Positions 17,616-29,160 are shown, counted from the stretch's first letter. The stretch: 64,000 bases of DNA from Cupriavidus sp. BIS7 (GCF_000292345.1 NZ_ALOU01000007.1:114747-178746), one strand, 5' to 3'. Numbers and translations are program-made. Notes: generated by a model from the sequence alone, not told the origin.

Positions 17616-19238
17616 TTACGCCTCGATACCCTGCGATTGCAGGTACTCGTCGTACGTGCCGAGGTAGTCCGTGATCGAGCCGTCGGCGCGGACTTCGATC
17701 ACGCGCGTGGCCAGGCCGTTGATCAGTTCGCGGTCATGCGAGACGAAGATCAGCGTGCCGGGGAACTTGTCCAGCGCGATCTGCAACGATTCGATCGACT
17801 CCATGTCCATGTGGTTGGTCGGCTCGTCCATCGCCAGCACGTTGTGGCGGCCCAGCATCAGCTTGCCCCAGATCATGCGGCCCTTCTCGCCGCCGGACAG
17901 CACCTTGACGTTCTTCTTGATGTCGTCGGCCGAGAACAGCAGACGACCCAGCGTGCCACGCAGCGACTGGTCGTCGTCGCCGGCCTGCGTCCACTGGCTC
18001 ATCCAGTCCATCACATTGACGTCATTCGGGAATTCTTCGTACGTGTCCTGCGGCATGTAGCCGACGTTGGCGTTCTCGGCCCACTTGACCGTGCCGCGGT
18101 CCACTTCCACGCCACGTTGCACGCCGGTCTCCACGACGCTGTTCAGCAGGCTGCGCAGCAGCGTGGTCTTGCCCGCGCCGTTTTCGCCGATGATGGCCAC
18201 GCGCTCGCCGGCCTGGACCGCCATCGACAGGTTGTTGATGATCTTGCGGTCGTAGGTCTTGGTGATGCTCTCCACTTCCACGGCCAGGTTGTGCAGCTTC
18301 TTCTCGAACTCGAAGCGGACGAACGGGTTCTGGCGCGACGACGGCTTGATGTCCTCGACCTTGATCTTGTCGATCTGCTTCAGGCGCGAGGTGGCCTGGC
18401 GGGCCTTGGACTTGTTGGCCGAGAAGCGGCGCACGAAGTCCTGCAGTTCGGTGATGCGTTCCTTGGCGCGCGCGTTGGCGGCCACCTGGCGCTCACGGGC
18501 CTGCATCGACGCCTGCATGTAGTCGTCGTAGTTGCCCGGATAGACCTTCAGCGTGCCGTAGTCCATGTCCGCCATGTGCGTGCACACGGAGTTCAGGAAG
18601 TGACGGTCGTGGGAAATGATGATCATGGTGGAATTGCGCTCGTTGAGCACGTCTTCCAGCCAGCGGATCGTATTGATGTCGAGGTTGTTGGTCGGTTCGT
18701 CGAGCAGCAGCACGTCCGGATTCGAGAACAGCGCCTGCGCCAGCAGCACGCGCAGCTTCCAGCCCGGGGCGATCTCGCTCATCGGGCCCTGGTGCTGGTC
18801 CGTCGGGATGCCCACGCCCAGCAGCAGTTCGCCGGCACGCGCTTCGGCCGTGTAGCCGTCGTACTCGGCATACTTGGCCTCCAGCTCGGCGGCCTTCATG
18901 TAGTCTTCGTCGGTGGCCTCGGGGTTCGCGTAGATCGCGTCGCGCTCGCTGGCGGCGGCCCACATTTCCGTATGGCCCATCATCACCACGTCGAGCACGC
19001 GGTTGTCTTCATAGGCAAACTGGTCCTGACGCAGCTTGCCCAGGCGAATACCCGGCTCCAGCATCACCGTGCCCGCCGACTGCTCCAGATCGCTGCCCAG
19101 GATCTTCATGAACGTGGACTTGCCGCAGCCGTTCGCGCCGATCAGGCCGTAGCGGTTGCCCTCGCCGAACTTGACCGAGATATTCTCGAACAACGGCTTG
19201 GGGCCGAACTGCATGGTGATGTTTGCGGTAGAAAGCAC
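17616..19238 (-). CDS. ybiT: ABC-F ATPase, YbiT type
   Basis: Soluble tandem ABC ATPase of the ABC-F translation-factor group, expected to act at the ribosomal E site rather than in transport (no membrane domain). The 540 residues contain two nucleotide-binding domains: Walker [10 protein letters not shown] (~35-43) and GENGAGKTT, Walker [14 protein letters not shown] and [12 protein letters not shown], and switch ISHDRHFLN and VSHDRELI. The first signature is the degenerate [17 protein letters not shown] found in YbiT, the second a normal LSGGEKGRM. The charged interdomain linker ([18 protein letters not shown]) is the P-site tRNA-interaction motif region. Monocistronic as far as can be seen. 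Confidence 0.9.
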   Translation of the reverse strand: MLSTANITMQFGPKPLFENISVKFGEGNRYGLIGANGCGKSTFMKILGSDLEQSAGTVMLEPGIRLGKLRQDQFAYEDNRVLDVVMMGHTEMWAAASERDAIYANPEATDEDYMKAAELEAKYAEYDGYTAEARAGELLLGVGIPTDQHQGPMSEIAPGWKLRVLLAQALFSNPDVLLLDEPTNNLDINTIRWLEDVLNERNSTMIIISHDRHFLNSVCTHMADMDYGTLKVYPGNYDDYMQASMQARERQVAANARAKERITELQDFVRRFSANKSKARQATSRLKQIDKIKVEDIKPSSRQNPFVRFEFEKKLHNLAVEVESITKTYDRKIINNLSMAVQAGERVAIIGENGAGKTTLLRSLLNSVVETGVQRGVEVDRGTVKWAENANVGYMPQDTYEEFPNDVNVMDWMSQWTQAGDDDQSLRGTLGRLLFSADDIKKNVKVLSGGEKGRMIWGKLMLGRHNVLAMDEPTNHMDMESIESLQIALDKFPGTLIFVSHDRELINGLATRVIEVRADGSITDYLGTYDEYLQSQGIEA

Positions 19239-19432
19239 GTCTGGAACCTTGTCTGGATGTCGGTGTGCCGCTTGGGCACCCTGGTATGGCTGCTGGCAGC
19301 CGGCATCAGCGCCCGGCGCAGCGAAATGGGGAAATAACCCGCAATTTTACCACTCGCGGGTGTATCTGGTAAGCCGCCAGCCAGCCCGGTGCTGGCCGGG
19401 TGCCGGCCTGATGCCGGCCCGGTTGCAGCTTG

Positions 19433-19473
19433 AAGCGTGGTTAAGGCGTGGTCAAAGCGTGGTCAAAGCGTGG

Positions 19474-19485
<12 letters not shown>
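19433..19485. repeat. 11-bp tandem repeat across the ldcA stop codon
   Basis: Four full copies and one partial copy of AAGCGTGGTTA (variants with G at position 2 and C at position 10) run in perfect 11-bp register. The fourth copy contains the ldcA stop codon (19474-19476), so most of the array lies in the 235-bp gap between ldcA and ybiT. The rest of that gap is GC-rich inverted-repeat sequence (around 19384-19425) without a gene. Confidence 0.8.
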
Positions 19486-21450
<1,965 letters not shown>

Positions 21451-21453
21451 GTG

Positions 21454-22089
21454 TCAGCGAATGCCCAGCAGCTTGTGAGTCTGCAGCGAGAGGCGCCAGC
21501 GCGGATGGCGCTGGCAGAACTCCACCGCCGCGGCCGTATTCTGTCGCGCCAGCGGGCCATCCATGGCCTGCACCATGAAATAGCGAAAATCCAGTTGCTC
21601 GTATGCCGCGAAGTCCTGACCGTCCTGCGGAATCACGACCTTGAGTTCGTCGCCCTTCTTCACCACCAGTTCCGAACCCATCTTCGGGCTCACGCAAACC
21701 CAGTCGATCCCATCGGGTACGGGCAACGTCCCATTGGTTTCGATGGCGATCTCGAATCCCTGCGCGTGCAGCGCGTCGATCAGCGGGGTGTCCAGCTGAA
21801 GCAACGGCTCGCCGCCGGTGCAGACCACCAGCGGTTTGCCGCCCGCAACCTGCGGCCATTCGGCAGCCACCACCGCCGCCAGTTCCTCGGCAGTCTTGTA
21901 CTTGCCGCCCAGCGTACCATCGGTCCCGACAAAGTCCGTGTCGCAGAACTGGCAAACCGCCCGCGCGCGATCTTCCTCGCGGCCGGTCCACAGGTTGCAA
22001 CCCGAGAAGCGGCAGAACACCGCGGCGCGGCCGGCGTTGGCGCCTTCGCCCTGCAGCGTATAGAAGATTTCCTTGACGGCGTAAGTCAT
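21454..22089 (-). CDS. queE: 7-carboxy-7-deazaguanine synthase QueE
   Basis: Radical-SAM enzyme that contracts the pterin ring to 7-carboxy-7-deazaguanine in queuosine synthesis. Instead of CxxxCxxC it has Cys31, Cys46 and Cys49, a C-x14-C-x2-C cluster motif, the variant known for the Burkholderia-type QueE. GGEPLLQ (SAM contact) and ETNGTLPVPDGIDWVCVSPK follow. The 211-residue length fits. It is the first gene of the queE-queD-tadA-ldcA run; queC and queF are not in the window. Confidence 0.92.
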   Translation of the reverse strand: MTYAVKEIFYTLQGEGANAGRAAVFCRFSGCNLWTGREEDRARAVCQFCDTDFVGTDGTLGGKYKTAEELAAVVAAEWPQVAGGKPLVVCTGGEPLLQLDTPLIDALHAQGFEIAIETNGTLPVPDGIDWVCVSPKMGSELVVKKGDELKVVIPQDGQDFAAYEQLDFRYFMVQAMDGPLARQNTAAAVEFCQRHPRWRLSLQTHKLLGIR

Positions 22090-22540
22090 GCGATTGAGTC
22101 TTGAATGTCCGGTATCTGCTTAAAAATTAGGCAAAAGCCGATGGATGGGCAACCGGCGATTGTATCAAGAACCTAGGGTTTTCGCTAAGCAAGTGCTGAC
22201 CCGTCCCATCAGGCAACCAGGAAACCCGGCGAGCGATACCTGCAACTGCCAGTTCACATAGTAAACCGCGCCAAATCCACTGGCACGCATCGTGTGGACG
22301 GTCGTGTCGTGGACCCGGCACAAACGCCCTGCCGGCGAGGCGCCGCCGATCGGACCGAATGCCATGTCACGCCAGTTGCCATGCATCAATGCGCGCCGAA
22401 GGCCCGCAGCCTGCATTCCTGCCTTTGCGCAACATGTCTTCTCCACATGACTGCTACGTTGTGCGCTGCATTTCGATGCATCGACAAGACGAACCAGTGC
22501 GGCGACCTCTCCGGTTGCTCTGCGAAAATAGGACACGACT
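22090..22540. other. Gene-free 451-bp region
   Basis: This gap separates the divergent queE and MFS genes. Several short open frames cross it on both strands, but none has a ribosome-binding site, a recognisable motif or consistent third-position GC. It must contain the promoters of both flanking genes. I could not find a clear -35/-10 pair, riboswitch or repeat. Confidence 0.5.
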
Positions 22541-24085
22541 GTGGCACACCGAGATCGCACCGCGGCGCAACCGCATCAGCCGCCTCCACCTCCAGCACCA
22601 GGCGGCCCCGAAGCAACCGGGGAAGCCGCAGCCGGGGAACCCGCCTTCCAGGGTAATGACCGGCTGCTGTTCGGCATCGTGCTTGGCGTCATCACATTCT
22701 GGCTGTTCGCACAGACCACGCTGAACATCGCGCCGGACATGGGCACGGACCTTGGCCTGCCCGCCACGACGATGAACATCGCCGTGGCAATCACCGCGCT
22801 GTTTTCGGGGATCTTCATCGTCTTCATGGGCGGCGTCGCGGATCGGATTGGCCGCCTCAGGGTTCTCCAGCTTGGCCTCTGCCTGAGCATCGCCGGATCG
22901 TTGCTGGTGGGGTTCGCACCGCCGGGGTCCCTTTCCGCGGCTTGCCTGATCCTTGGCCGCGCGTTGCAGGGCCTGTCGGCGGCATGCATCATGCCGGCCA
23001 GCCTGGCATTGATCAAGACCTACTGGACCGGCCCAGCGCGCCAACGAGCCATCAGCATCTGGTCGATCGGCTCCTGGGGCGGCTCCGGACTCTGCGCGCT
23101 GTTCGGCGGACTGGTCGCGCAGAACCTCGGCTGGCGGGCCATCTTCCTTGTGTCCGTGGCGGTGTCCATTGCCGGTCTGCTGATGATTCGCGGCACACCC
23201 GAAAGCCGGGCACGGAACATGCGGGACGCGAAGATCGACGGGTTCGGCATCTTCGCGTTCATGATCGCGATGATCTGCCTCCAGGTGGTTGTGACGCAAG
23301 GCGCGCGGCTCGGCTGGAGCAGTGCTCCCGTCCTTGTACTGATCGCCATCGCACTGGTCTTCGGCGTACTGTTCCTGCGTCACGAAGCACGTACCTCCGA
23401 CGCACTGATCGATTTCGCGTTGTTCCGCAACCGGTCCTATACCGGCGCAACCATCTCAAACTTCATGCTCAACGGCGTGGCGGGCACGCTGATCGTCGTC
23501 ATGCAGCTGGTGCAGATCGGCGGCAACCTGACCGTGCAGCAGGCCGGCATGCTGACCATCGGGTTCGCTGTCACGATCATTGCCTTTATCCGCGTCGGCG
23601 AGAAGCTGCTGCAACGATTTGGCGCGCGCAAGCCCATGCTGTGGGGCTGCCTGATCACAGGCATGTCGGTGGTGCTGCTGTCGATGACACACACGACACT
23701 GGCCGATTACAAGCTGCTGGCGTGCATCGGCTTCGCACTGCAGGGGATCGGGCTGGCGTTCTATGCCACACCGTCCACGGACGCGGCGCTGTCGGCCCTG
23801 CCGGAGAACCAGGCCGGCTCCGGAGCCGGCATCTACAAGATGGCGTCGTCGCTGGGCGGCGCGTTCGGTGTCGCCATCTCCGCCGCCATCTTTACCGCTG
23901 TCCGGGCCGACACGGGAGGCGGGCCCTGGCTCGACGGGCTGATCGACTTCCAGGGCGACCAGACGCTAGTCCCGATCCGCGAAGCGGCCACCCTCGCGCT
24001 GATGTTCAACCTGTGCATGATCGCCGTCGCAGCTGTAGCGATCATGCTGACAATTCCTCGAACCAAGGAACGCCAGTCCGCCTGA
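22541..24085 (+). CDS. MFS exporter, 14-helix DHA2 (EmrB/QacA) type
   Basis: Proton-driven efflux pump of the drug:H+ antiporter-2 family in the inner membrane; substrate unknown. Translation starts at a GTG (22541) with AGGA seven bases upstream. A Pro-rich, probably disordered cytoplasmic tail of ~40 residues precedes about 14 hydrophobic helices. The loop 2-3 motif A is seen as GGVADRIGRLRVL, and GSWGGSGLCALFGG lies in the motif C region. It lies 54 bp before an amidohydrolase gene on the same strand, suggesting a two-gene unit that exports or detoxifies and hydrolyses related compounds. Confidence 0.85.
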   Translation: MAHRDRTAAQPHQPPPPPAPGGPEATGEAAAGEPAFQGNDRLLFGIVLGVITFWLFAQTTLNIAPDMGTDLGLPATTMNIAVAITALFSGIFIVFMGGVADRIGRLRVLQLGLCLSIAGSLLVGFAPPGSLSAACLILGRALQGLSAACIMPASLALIKTYWTGPARQRAISIWSIGSWGGSGLCALFGGLVAQNLGWRAIFLVSVAVSIAGLLMIRGTPESRARNMRDAKIDGFGIFAFMIAMICLQVVVTQGARLGWSSAPVLVLIAIALVFGVLFLRHEARTSDALIDFALFRNRSYTGATISNFMLNGVAGTLIVVMQLVQIGGNLTVQQAGMLTIGFAVTIIAFIRVGEKLLQRFGARKPMLWGCLITGMSVVLLSMTHTTLADYKLLACIGFALQGIGLAFYATPSTDAALSALPENQAGSGAGIYKMASSLGGAFGVAISAAIFTAVRADTGGGPWLDGLIDFQGDQTLVPIREAATLALMFNLCMIAVAAVAIMLTIPRTKERQSA

Positions 24086-24139
24086 CCCTGGCGCCGCGCC
24101 CCTGATCACAACCCGACAATTTCCAAGGAGCCAGTTCCC

Positions 24140-25372
24140 ATGCCTGAATCCACAGTCCTTGTTTGCGGCAACCTGTTCAACGGCCTCGGCGACACATTGC
24201 TGGGCCCGGCCGAAATCCTGATCGAACATGACGCGATTGCGGCGATCGGCCCGTCTGTCGGTCGACCACGCAATGCACGCGTGATCGACTTGTCCGACCG
24301 CACCGTTTCACCAGGTTTCATCGACACGCACGTGCACCTGTTCCTCGACGGGATGAACCTGAAGCTGCAGATTCTCCAGTCAAGCGCATTCAAGGCGCTG
24401 CACGGCCTGCATCTGGCGCGCAGCTACATGCGCTACGGCTTCACGACGCTGCGCGACCTGGGCACTTTCGATCCGGAATGGCCCGGCCTGGACCTGCGCA
24501 ACGCGATCAATGCCGGCGTGCTCCAGGGCCCTCGCCTGATCGTGGCCCCGCATATGATCAGCGCCTCCGGCGGCCACGCCGACATGCAGGCCGCCTTTCC
24601 GTGCCGTTGCCACCGGGGACTTTCCAAGACGGCCGACTCGCCGGAGCAGATCCGCGAACTGGTGCGCAGCCAACAGGCGCACGGCGCGGACTGGATCAAG
24701 GCGATGAACACCGGCGGCTACATGAGCTTTGGCGACGACCCCGCGCGCGTCACATGGTTCGAGGACGAAATGCACGCCGTGACCGAGACCGCACGGCAAC
24801 TGGGCATTCCCGTGGCGGTCCACACTGGCGCCGCCGAAGGCTGCAAGCAGGCCCTGCGTGCGGGAGTCCGCAGTCTTGAGCACTGCTACCTGATCGACGA
24901 CGAGGGCATCGCCATGGCCGAATCATCGGGCGCGTTCCTTGTGCCGACCATGCAGCTCACGCGCGAAGACAAGGACATGCTGCAGGCCGGTGAGCTTCCG
25001 CCACAGGCCGTGTGGAAGTTCGCGCGCGACATGGAAGAAATCGAGACCGCGCAACGGCGGATGACCGCCAGCCGTGCCAACATCGCCTTTGGGACAGACT
25101 GCGGCATGTTCCCGTTCTCGCATGGCGTTCTCGAATTCCAGGCGATGGTTGCAGCGGGCATGTCTGCCGCGCGCGCGTTGCGGTCTGCCACCAGCGTGGC
25201 GGCGGACCTGCTCCAGCGTCCCGACCTGGGCGTGCTGGAGGTCGGCCGCCAGGCGGACATCGTTGCCATGCCCGGCGACCCAACCACCGATATTTCGGTC
25301 ACCACTCAGGTGGACTTCGTGATGCGTGGCGGCCGCGTCTTTCGGAATAGGGAGTTCGACCTGCTGGCCTGA
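24140..25372 (+). CDS. Metal-dependent amidohydrolase
   Basis: Amidohydrolase-superfamily enzyme of the imidazolonepropionase/Xaa-Pro dipeptidase-like branch. The binuclear metal ligands are all visible: His64 and His66 in DTHVHLF, Lys in DWIKAMNTGG (probably carboxylated), His in VAVHTGA and SLEHCYL, and Asp in AFGTDCGMFP. The final DIVAMPGDPTTDI strand closes the small beta-sandwich. AAGGAG nine bases before the ATG at 24140 fixes the start (410 aa). No signal peptide, so it acts in the cytoplasm. It is probably co-transcribed with the MFS gene; the substrate may be an N-acyl amino acid or dipeptide, but this is inference. Confidence 0.85.
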   Translation: MPESTVLVCGNLFNGLGDTLLGPAEILIEHDAIAAIGPSVGRPRNARVIDLSDRTVSPGFIDTHVHLFLDGMNLKLQILQSSAFKALHGLHLARSYMRYGFTTLRDLGTFDPEWPGLDLRNAINAGVLQGPRLIVAPHMISASGGHADMQAAFPCRCHRGLSKTADSPEQIRELVRSQQAHGADWIKAMNTGGYMSFGDDPARVTWFEDEMHAVTETARQLGIPVAVHTGAAEGCKQALRAGVRSLEHCYLIDDEGIAMAESSGAFLVPTMQLTREDKDMLQAGELPPQAVWKFARDMEEIETAQRRMTASRANIAFGTDCGMFPFSHGVLEFQAMVAAGMSAARALRSATSVAADLLQRPDLGVLEVGRQADIVAMPGDPTTDISVTTQVDFVMRGGRVFRNREFDLLA

Positions 25373-25376
25373 CGCT

Positions 25377-25889
25377 TCAGCGCGGCGGCGCGCCAATGAA
25401 GTCCATCTTGCCGATCTGCACACCCTTGTGGCGCAGGATGTCGTAGGCGGTGGTCACGTGGAAGAAGAAGTTCGGCAGCGCAAAACCAAGCAGGTAGCTC
25501 TTGCCGTCGAACGTAATCGGTCCGTTGCGCAGCTTGAGTTCGACCGGGCGCGCGTCGCTGCCTTCAAGCTGCGCAGGCTGGATCGTCTTCAGATAGCCGA
25601 TGGTCTTGGCGATCCGCTCCTGCAGCTCGGGAAACGTCGTTTCATTGTCCGGGAAGGACGGAATGTCGATACCGGCCAGGCGCGCCGCACAGCCCTTGGC
25701 CGAATCGCTCGCGCGCTGCACCTGCGCCGCCAGCGGATCCATATCGGCGATCAGGCGCGTTTGAATCAGCTCGGCGGCGTCCATGCCCTGCGCCGTTGCG
25801 TGCGCAGCGCCTTTTTCGAGAATCGCGGACAGGTTTGTCAGCGCGCGGATGAATACGGGTATCGATACGTCGTACATCGAGAGGGCCAT
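25377..25889 (-). CDS. DUF1993 family protein
   Basis: A 170-residue protein of unknown function belonging to the DUF1993 group, which has a DinB-like four-helix fold. The ATG at 25889 (MALSMYDVSIPVFIRAL) is preceded by AAGGAG at five bases; the upstream extension in frame lacks support. Typical segments are SMYDVSIPVFIRALTNLSAI, FPELQERIAKTIGYL and NFFFHVTTAYDILRHKGV. It stands alone, convergent with the amidohydrolase gene with only 4 bp between the stop codons. Confidence 0.82.
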   Translation of the reverse strand: MALSMYDVSIPVFIRALTNLSAILEKGAAHATAQGMDAAELIQTRLIADMDPLAAQVQRASDSAKGCAARLAGIDIPSFPDNETTFPELQERIAKTIGYLKTIQPAQLEGSDARPVELKLRNGPITFDGKSYLLGFALPNFFFHVTTAYDILRHKGVQIGKMDFIGAPPR

Positions 25890-26008
25890 CGTGACTCCTT
25901 GCATGGAAACGTGTCTTGCCTTCATGCGGGGCCCCTGGCCCCGCTGGCGTGAGCATAGACCGGAATTCGCCAGGCCGTGCGATCAGGCTCTGAGATCAGG
26001 CTATGAGA

Positions 26009-27055
26009 TCAAGATGCCAGACCAGCCAGGAACGCGTCCGCGTCGTCGATCCGGAACTCGAGCCACATCGGCAGGTGATCGCTCATCCGGTAGGTGCGCC
26101 AGTCCTTGAAACTTTGGCCGGGACGCGCCTGCCGCTCACGGGCGTAGTCCGCGGCATCGGCAAGCCGGTAGACGTGTTCGTAGATATCGAACACCCCCGC
26201 GCGCCCGGTCGGCTGCATATGGGAGAGCTGCTGCAAGTACGCGATCTGGTCGTAGTGGCGGCTCCCGTCCACATTCGAACCCGGTACCGACTGGAGCGCC
26301 TCGGGGATGACGAATCCGGCATCGGTAATCGCCTGCATCGTCACGTCGCGGCGATTGAAGATGTTGAAGTCGCCAAGCATGATCAGGTTGCCAGGCTCGG
26401 GCCGAATGCCCGGCCCCGGCTGAGGCGCCGCAGACAGCTTGCCTGCCGCCTTGGCGATGGTTTGGCTCAGCGCGGTGATTTCGGCCAGCCGGCGTGGGTC
26501 CGCCGCCGTGCCGGTGCCGTAGTAGATATGGACGGTTGCGAGCGTGAGGAAGGCCCAGCCGGCCTGGAACCCCGCCAGGTAGGGAGAGCGGGCCAATTGC
26601 ACCGGCTCCGCCTTTGCACCGTTCGGCCTGGGCAGTACAAGCTCCGCCGCCAGCCCCGTGAAACGCACTTTGCGTCGATCGTAGAGATACGCCATGCGTT
26701 CGGCATTGCCTGACACACCGAGCGTGACGTCCGTCACCAGGTAGTCCCACCAGGCGGGTCCCAGCAAGTCGCGAATGCGCTGCAGCGGATAAAGCCCGTC
26801 GCGGACTTCCTGAATCGCAATGAGATCGAAACGGCTCAGGACCTCCGCGATGTAGTAGTAAGCCTCGTCCGAACGATAGCCAAACTTGCCGGAGTCGAAC
26901 TCGCGAATGTTCCAGGTGGCCAGCAACAGCGTATCCGTGGCCGTCCGGGTGGGGATTTCGGTGGAAAGCGCCTGCCGAAGGCGCGTCAGGCCTTCAATCG
27001 TGCGGGTGCGGGTTTGGGGGTCGGCGATGCGCCCGATACCTTCGTAGCCTGACAT
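26009..27055 (-). CDS. Endonuclease/exonuclease/phosphatase (EEP) family protein
   Basis: A Mg-dependent phosphodiesterase or nuclease of the EEP superfamily. Visible active-site motifs are ATWNIREF (Asn49), LIAIQEVRDG (Glu83), LGDFNIFNRRD and the C-terminal RMSDHLPMW. I start at the ATG at 27055 (MSGYEGIGRI) with GAGG upstream, giving 348 residues; the open frame continues to 27214 but that part lies over the operator-like repeats. There is no signal peptide, so it is probably cytoplasmic; the substrate is unknown. It is divergent from the DUF2239 gene. Confidence 0.82.
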   Translation of the reverse strand: MSGYEGIGRIADPQTRTRTIEGLTRLRQALSTEIPTRTATDTLLLATWNIREFDSGKFGYRSDEAYYYIAEVLSRFDLIAIQEVRDGLYPLQRIRDLLGPAWWDYLVTDVTLGVSGNAERMAYLYDRRKVRFTGLAAELVLPRPNGAKAEPVQLARSPYLAGFQAGWAFLTLATVHIYYGTGTAADPRRLAEITALSQTIAKAAGKLSAAPQPGPGIRPEPGNLIMLGDFNIFNRRDVTMQAITDAGFVIPEALQSVPGSNVDGSRHYDQIAYLQQLSHMQPTGRAGVFDIYEHVYRLADAADYARERQARPGQSFKDWRTYRMSDHLPMWLEFRIDDADAFLAGLAS

Positions 27056-27184
27056 CTGTGCCTCGGATCGTTGACGATTTGCTCGCAAATGGAGCCGTCG
27101 ATCGTGCAGAGGCTTGGTCCGTGAAGCGTTGGACTCGGTCAAATTGCTGCAAGGCCGCGAACGGATTTCGTTGAACAGCCACGT

Positions 27185-27233
27185 AATTTGTACCCGGGTG
27201 ATATTGCAATTCAATTTATACCCGGATATTATT
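27185..27233. promoter_or_regulatory. Paired TACCCGG operator-like sites over a sigma-70 promoter
   Basis: Two direct repeats, AATTTGTACCCGGG (27185-27198) and AATTTATACCCGG (27213-27225), are 28 bp apart; each is also a partial palindrome around CCCGGG. A good promoter for the DUF2239 gene, TTGCAA (27204-27209), 17-bp spacer, TATTAT (27227-27232), embeds the second repeat in its spacer while the first touches the -35. That is the layout of a repressor site shared by the divergent nuclease gene. The regulator is not in the neighbourhood and I cannot name it. Confidence 0.55.
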
Positions 27234-27264
27234 CAACGGTGCTGACAAATTCACCCGCCCCGCC

Positions 27265-27879
27265 ATGACCCAAACCGCTACCTACACCAGCTTCAACGGA
27301 TACCAGCGCATCGCCTCCGGGCCGCTGCTGGCAAATGCCCTAGCCGTCAAACAGGTACTTGAAGCCGGCACGCCCGGCCCGGTATTGATCTTCGACGACG
27401 CCACCGGCCGCTCGATCGACGTGGACATCAGGGGAACGGAACAGGAGATTGCCAGCCGGTTGCCCACCGGAACCCCGCGAAACGAGCATCCGGACGACCA
27501 ATTGGAAGCGTCAGAAACGTCGGAAGCGTCGGCGCCGAAGGGGCGCGGACGCCCGAAGCTGGGCGTGGTGGCGCGAGAGGTGACCCTGCTCCCAAGGCAT
27601 TGGGAATGGCTTGCCGCCCAACCCGGCGGCGCGTCGGTGGCACTGAGGAAACTCGTCGAGGAAGCCCGCCGCACCGGCAGCGAAAAGGCTCGGCTCCGGC
27701 AAACCCAGGAGCGCGCCTATCACTTCATGCTGGCCATCGCGGGAGATCTGCCCGGGTACGAAGAAGCCACGCGCGCGCTGTTCGCCAACGATCAGGCCAG
27801 GCTGCAAGACCTGATCGGCGCATGGCCCACCGACGTGCGCAACCACGCGCTGCATCTGGCAGCTTCCGCTCCGGACTGA
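27265..27879 (+). CDS. DUF2239 family protein
   Basis: A 204-residue protein of unknown function resembling the DUF2239 group. The N-terminal half has the family-like FNGYQRIASGPL and VLIFDDATGRSIDVDIRG. A Glu/Ser-rich linker leads to GRGRPKLGVVAREVTLLPRHWEWL and the helical VALRKLVEEARR end. The second half (the ARxVTLxPxxWxWL-like stretch) looks like a DNA-related or ribbon-helix-helix-like element, but this is a guess. It has its own likely promoter with operator-like repeats directly upstream, shared with the divergent EEP gene. Confidence 0.75.
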   Translation: MTQTATYTSFNGYQRIASGPLLANALAVKQVLEAGTPGPVLIFDDATGRSIDVDIRGTEQEIASRLPTGTPRNEHPDDQLEASETSEASAPKGRGRPKLGVVAREVTLLPRHWEWLAAQPGGASVALRKLVEEARRTGSEKARLRQTQERAYHFMLAIAGDLPGYEEATRALFANDQARLQDLIGAWPTDVRNHALHLAASAPD

Positions 27880-27940
27880 AAAGATAAAGGGGGGCGAAAT
27901 GCCCCCAAGCGCGAAGGCGCCACGCACCGTCGCGTTTCAC

Positions 27941-28978
27941 CTACTCTTCACGGGTCTCTCCTTGGCCGAGCGCCCGGTGGCGCTCGGCAGCCACGGAATC
28001 CTGAATGGTCGCAACAAGCTTTTCGAGAAAATCGCCGGCGTAGGACGTTTTGAGCTCCCGGTCCTCCAGGCGGTGATTGGCGTTAGGGTAGATCAGCAGC
28101 ACCAGGTTCTTCTTGCCGGCTATCTCGAACCTTGCATAAAGGCGGCGCGCGGCATCAACCGGCACGGCTTCATCCTTTTCCCCCATGGCGGCGACGATCG
28201 GGATGTCTAGCTGGATCAGCTCGTTGCCGATATCGATATCCAGCAAGGAAGCCCAGTACTTGTGGCTGTGGCCCCAGACCTTCGCGTCGGTATTGTCGGG
28301 ATCTCTCGCGATTTCCGCGAACCCCTTCTCCGGGTTACGCAAGTACCAGGTGGAACGCGACAGGCCCTGCAGGTTCTCCCGTACCGTCGTGCCGCCACCA
28401 CCGATCAGACCGAGATGGGTGATCCGTCGGTCTGCATTTGCAATCTTGGTAGCGACGACAGCACCTTCCGAGGCCCCCATAAGCACGACAGCAGTTGGCT
28501 TGACGGAGAGCTTGGCCAATTGAGCATCAATGAACTCGCGCTGGTCGGCAACCGACTGCCCGATGAAATCCGTCTTGCGAAAGTCCGCCGAACAAGCGCC
28601 GCCTGTACGGTTCTCTTCATCGATCGATCGCTTCTGGAGCGCGAAAACCGTTGCATTGACCTTGCCGCGGATCGGCCCGAAGAAGGGACTCAGGCGATGT
28701 TTGATGCTGGCGCATCCGGAGCCGCTGATGAAAAAAATCGCGATCTCAGACGAATTCTCGATACCGAGTTCAAGGCGATAGAAGCGCGCATCCGCTGTGT
28801 CCAGAAAATGGAAGGACTCGCCGCGGACAGGCAGCGTCTGTTCAGCAACGTTGTCGGGCATGGTGGAGCAGCCCGTCTGGACAAGTACCAAATAAATGGC
28901 CGCCAGCGCAGTCGCCCAGTACCGCAACGTGGTCTTGGCGACTGGCCCGCGACGAAGTCGGCTATCGAGTGGAACCAT
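27941..28978 (-). CDS. Alpha/beta hydrolase, possible lipoprotein
   Basis: An alpha/beta-hydrolase fold protein of unknown substrate. The nucleophile elbow is VLMGASEGAVV with Ser170; a candidate Asp lies in AAMGEKDEAVP and the His in YPNANHRLEDRE. The N-terminus has a hydrophobic helix (~18-35) ending in VQTGCSTMP, a lipobox-like site with Cys37 but with Gln at the -3 position, so lipidation is uncertain. AGAGG six bases before the ATG at 28978 supports the 345-residue start. It is convergent with the DUF2239 gene and lies after the guaA terminator on the same strand as guaA. Confidence 0.75.
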   Translation of the reverse strand: MVPLDSRLRRGPVAKTTLRYWATALAAIYLVLVQTGCSTMPDNVAEQTLPVRGESFHFLDTADARFYRLELGIENSSEIAIFFISGSGCASIKHRLSPFFGPIRGKVNATVFALQKRSIDEENRTGGACSADFRKTDFIGQSVADQREFIDAQLAKLSVKPTAVVLMGASEGAVVATKIANADRRITHLGLIGGGGTTVRENLQGLSRSTWYLRNPEKGFAEIARDPDNTDAKVWGHSHKYWASLLDIDIGNELIQLDIPIVAAMGEKDEAVPVDAARRLYARFEIAGKKNLVLLIYPNANHRLEDRELKTSYAGDFLEKLVATIQDSVAAERHRALGQGETREE

Positions 28979-29132
28979 GAGAAACCTCTGCTCCTTCTAA
29001 TGGAGGGATGGTGCCCGCGAAATACCACAAGAGGATCATGAAGCAGAGCACAGCGCAGGCAAGCAGCGACATTTGCCAGCCCAAAATACCCACCAACCCA
29101 AAAGAAGAAATTGACGACCGGCAGGCGGCGTC

Positions 29133-29160
29133 AAAAAAGCCCGCGTCGGTGACGCGGGCT
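29133..29160 (-). terminator. Rho-independent terminator of guaA
   Basis: AGCCCGCGTC (29138-29147) and GACGCGGGCT (29151-29160) form a perfect 10-bp stem with a 3-base loop, followed on the minus strand by six T's (29133-29138). It lies 48 bp after the guaA stop. The rest of the 230-bp gap up to the hydrolase start at 28978 holds no gene that I can see. Confidence 0.92.

Noticed and set aside
22165..22560. 131-residue minus-strand frame in the queE-MFS gap
   Set aside because: It overlaps the MFS start, has no ribosome site and its sequence shows no domain or consistent codon bias.
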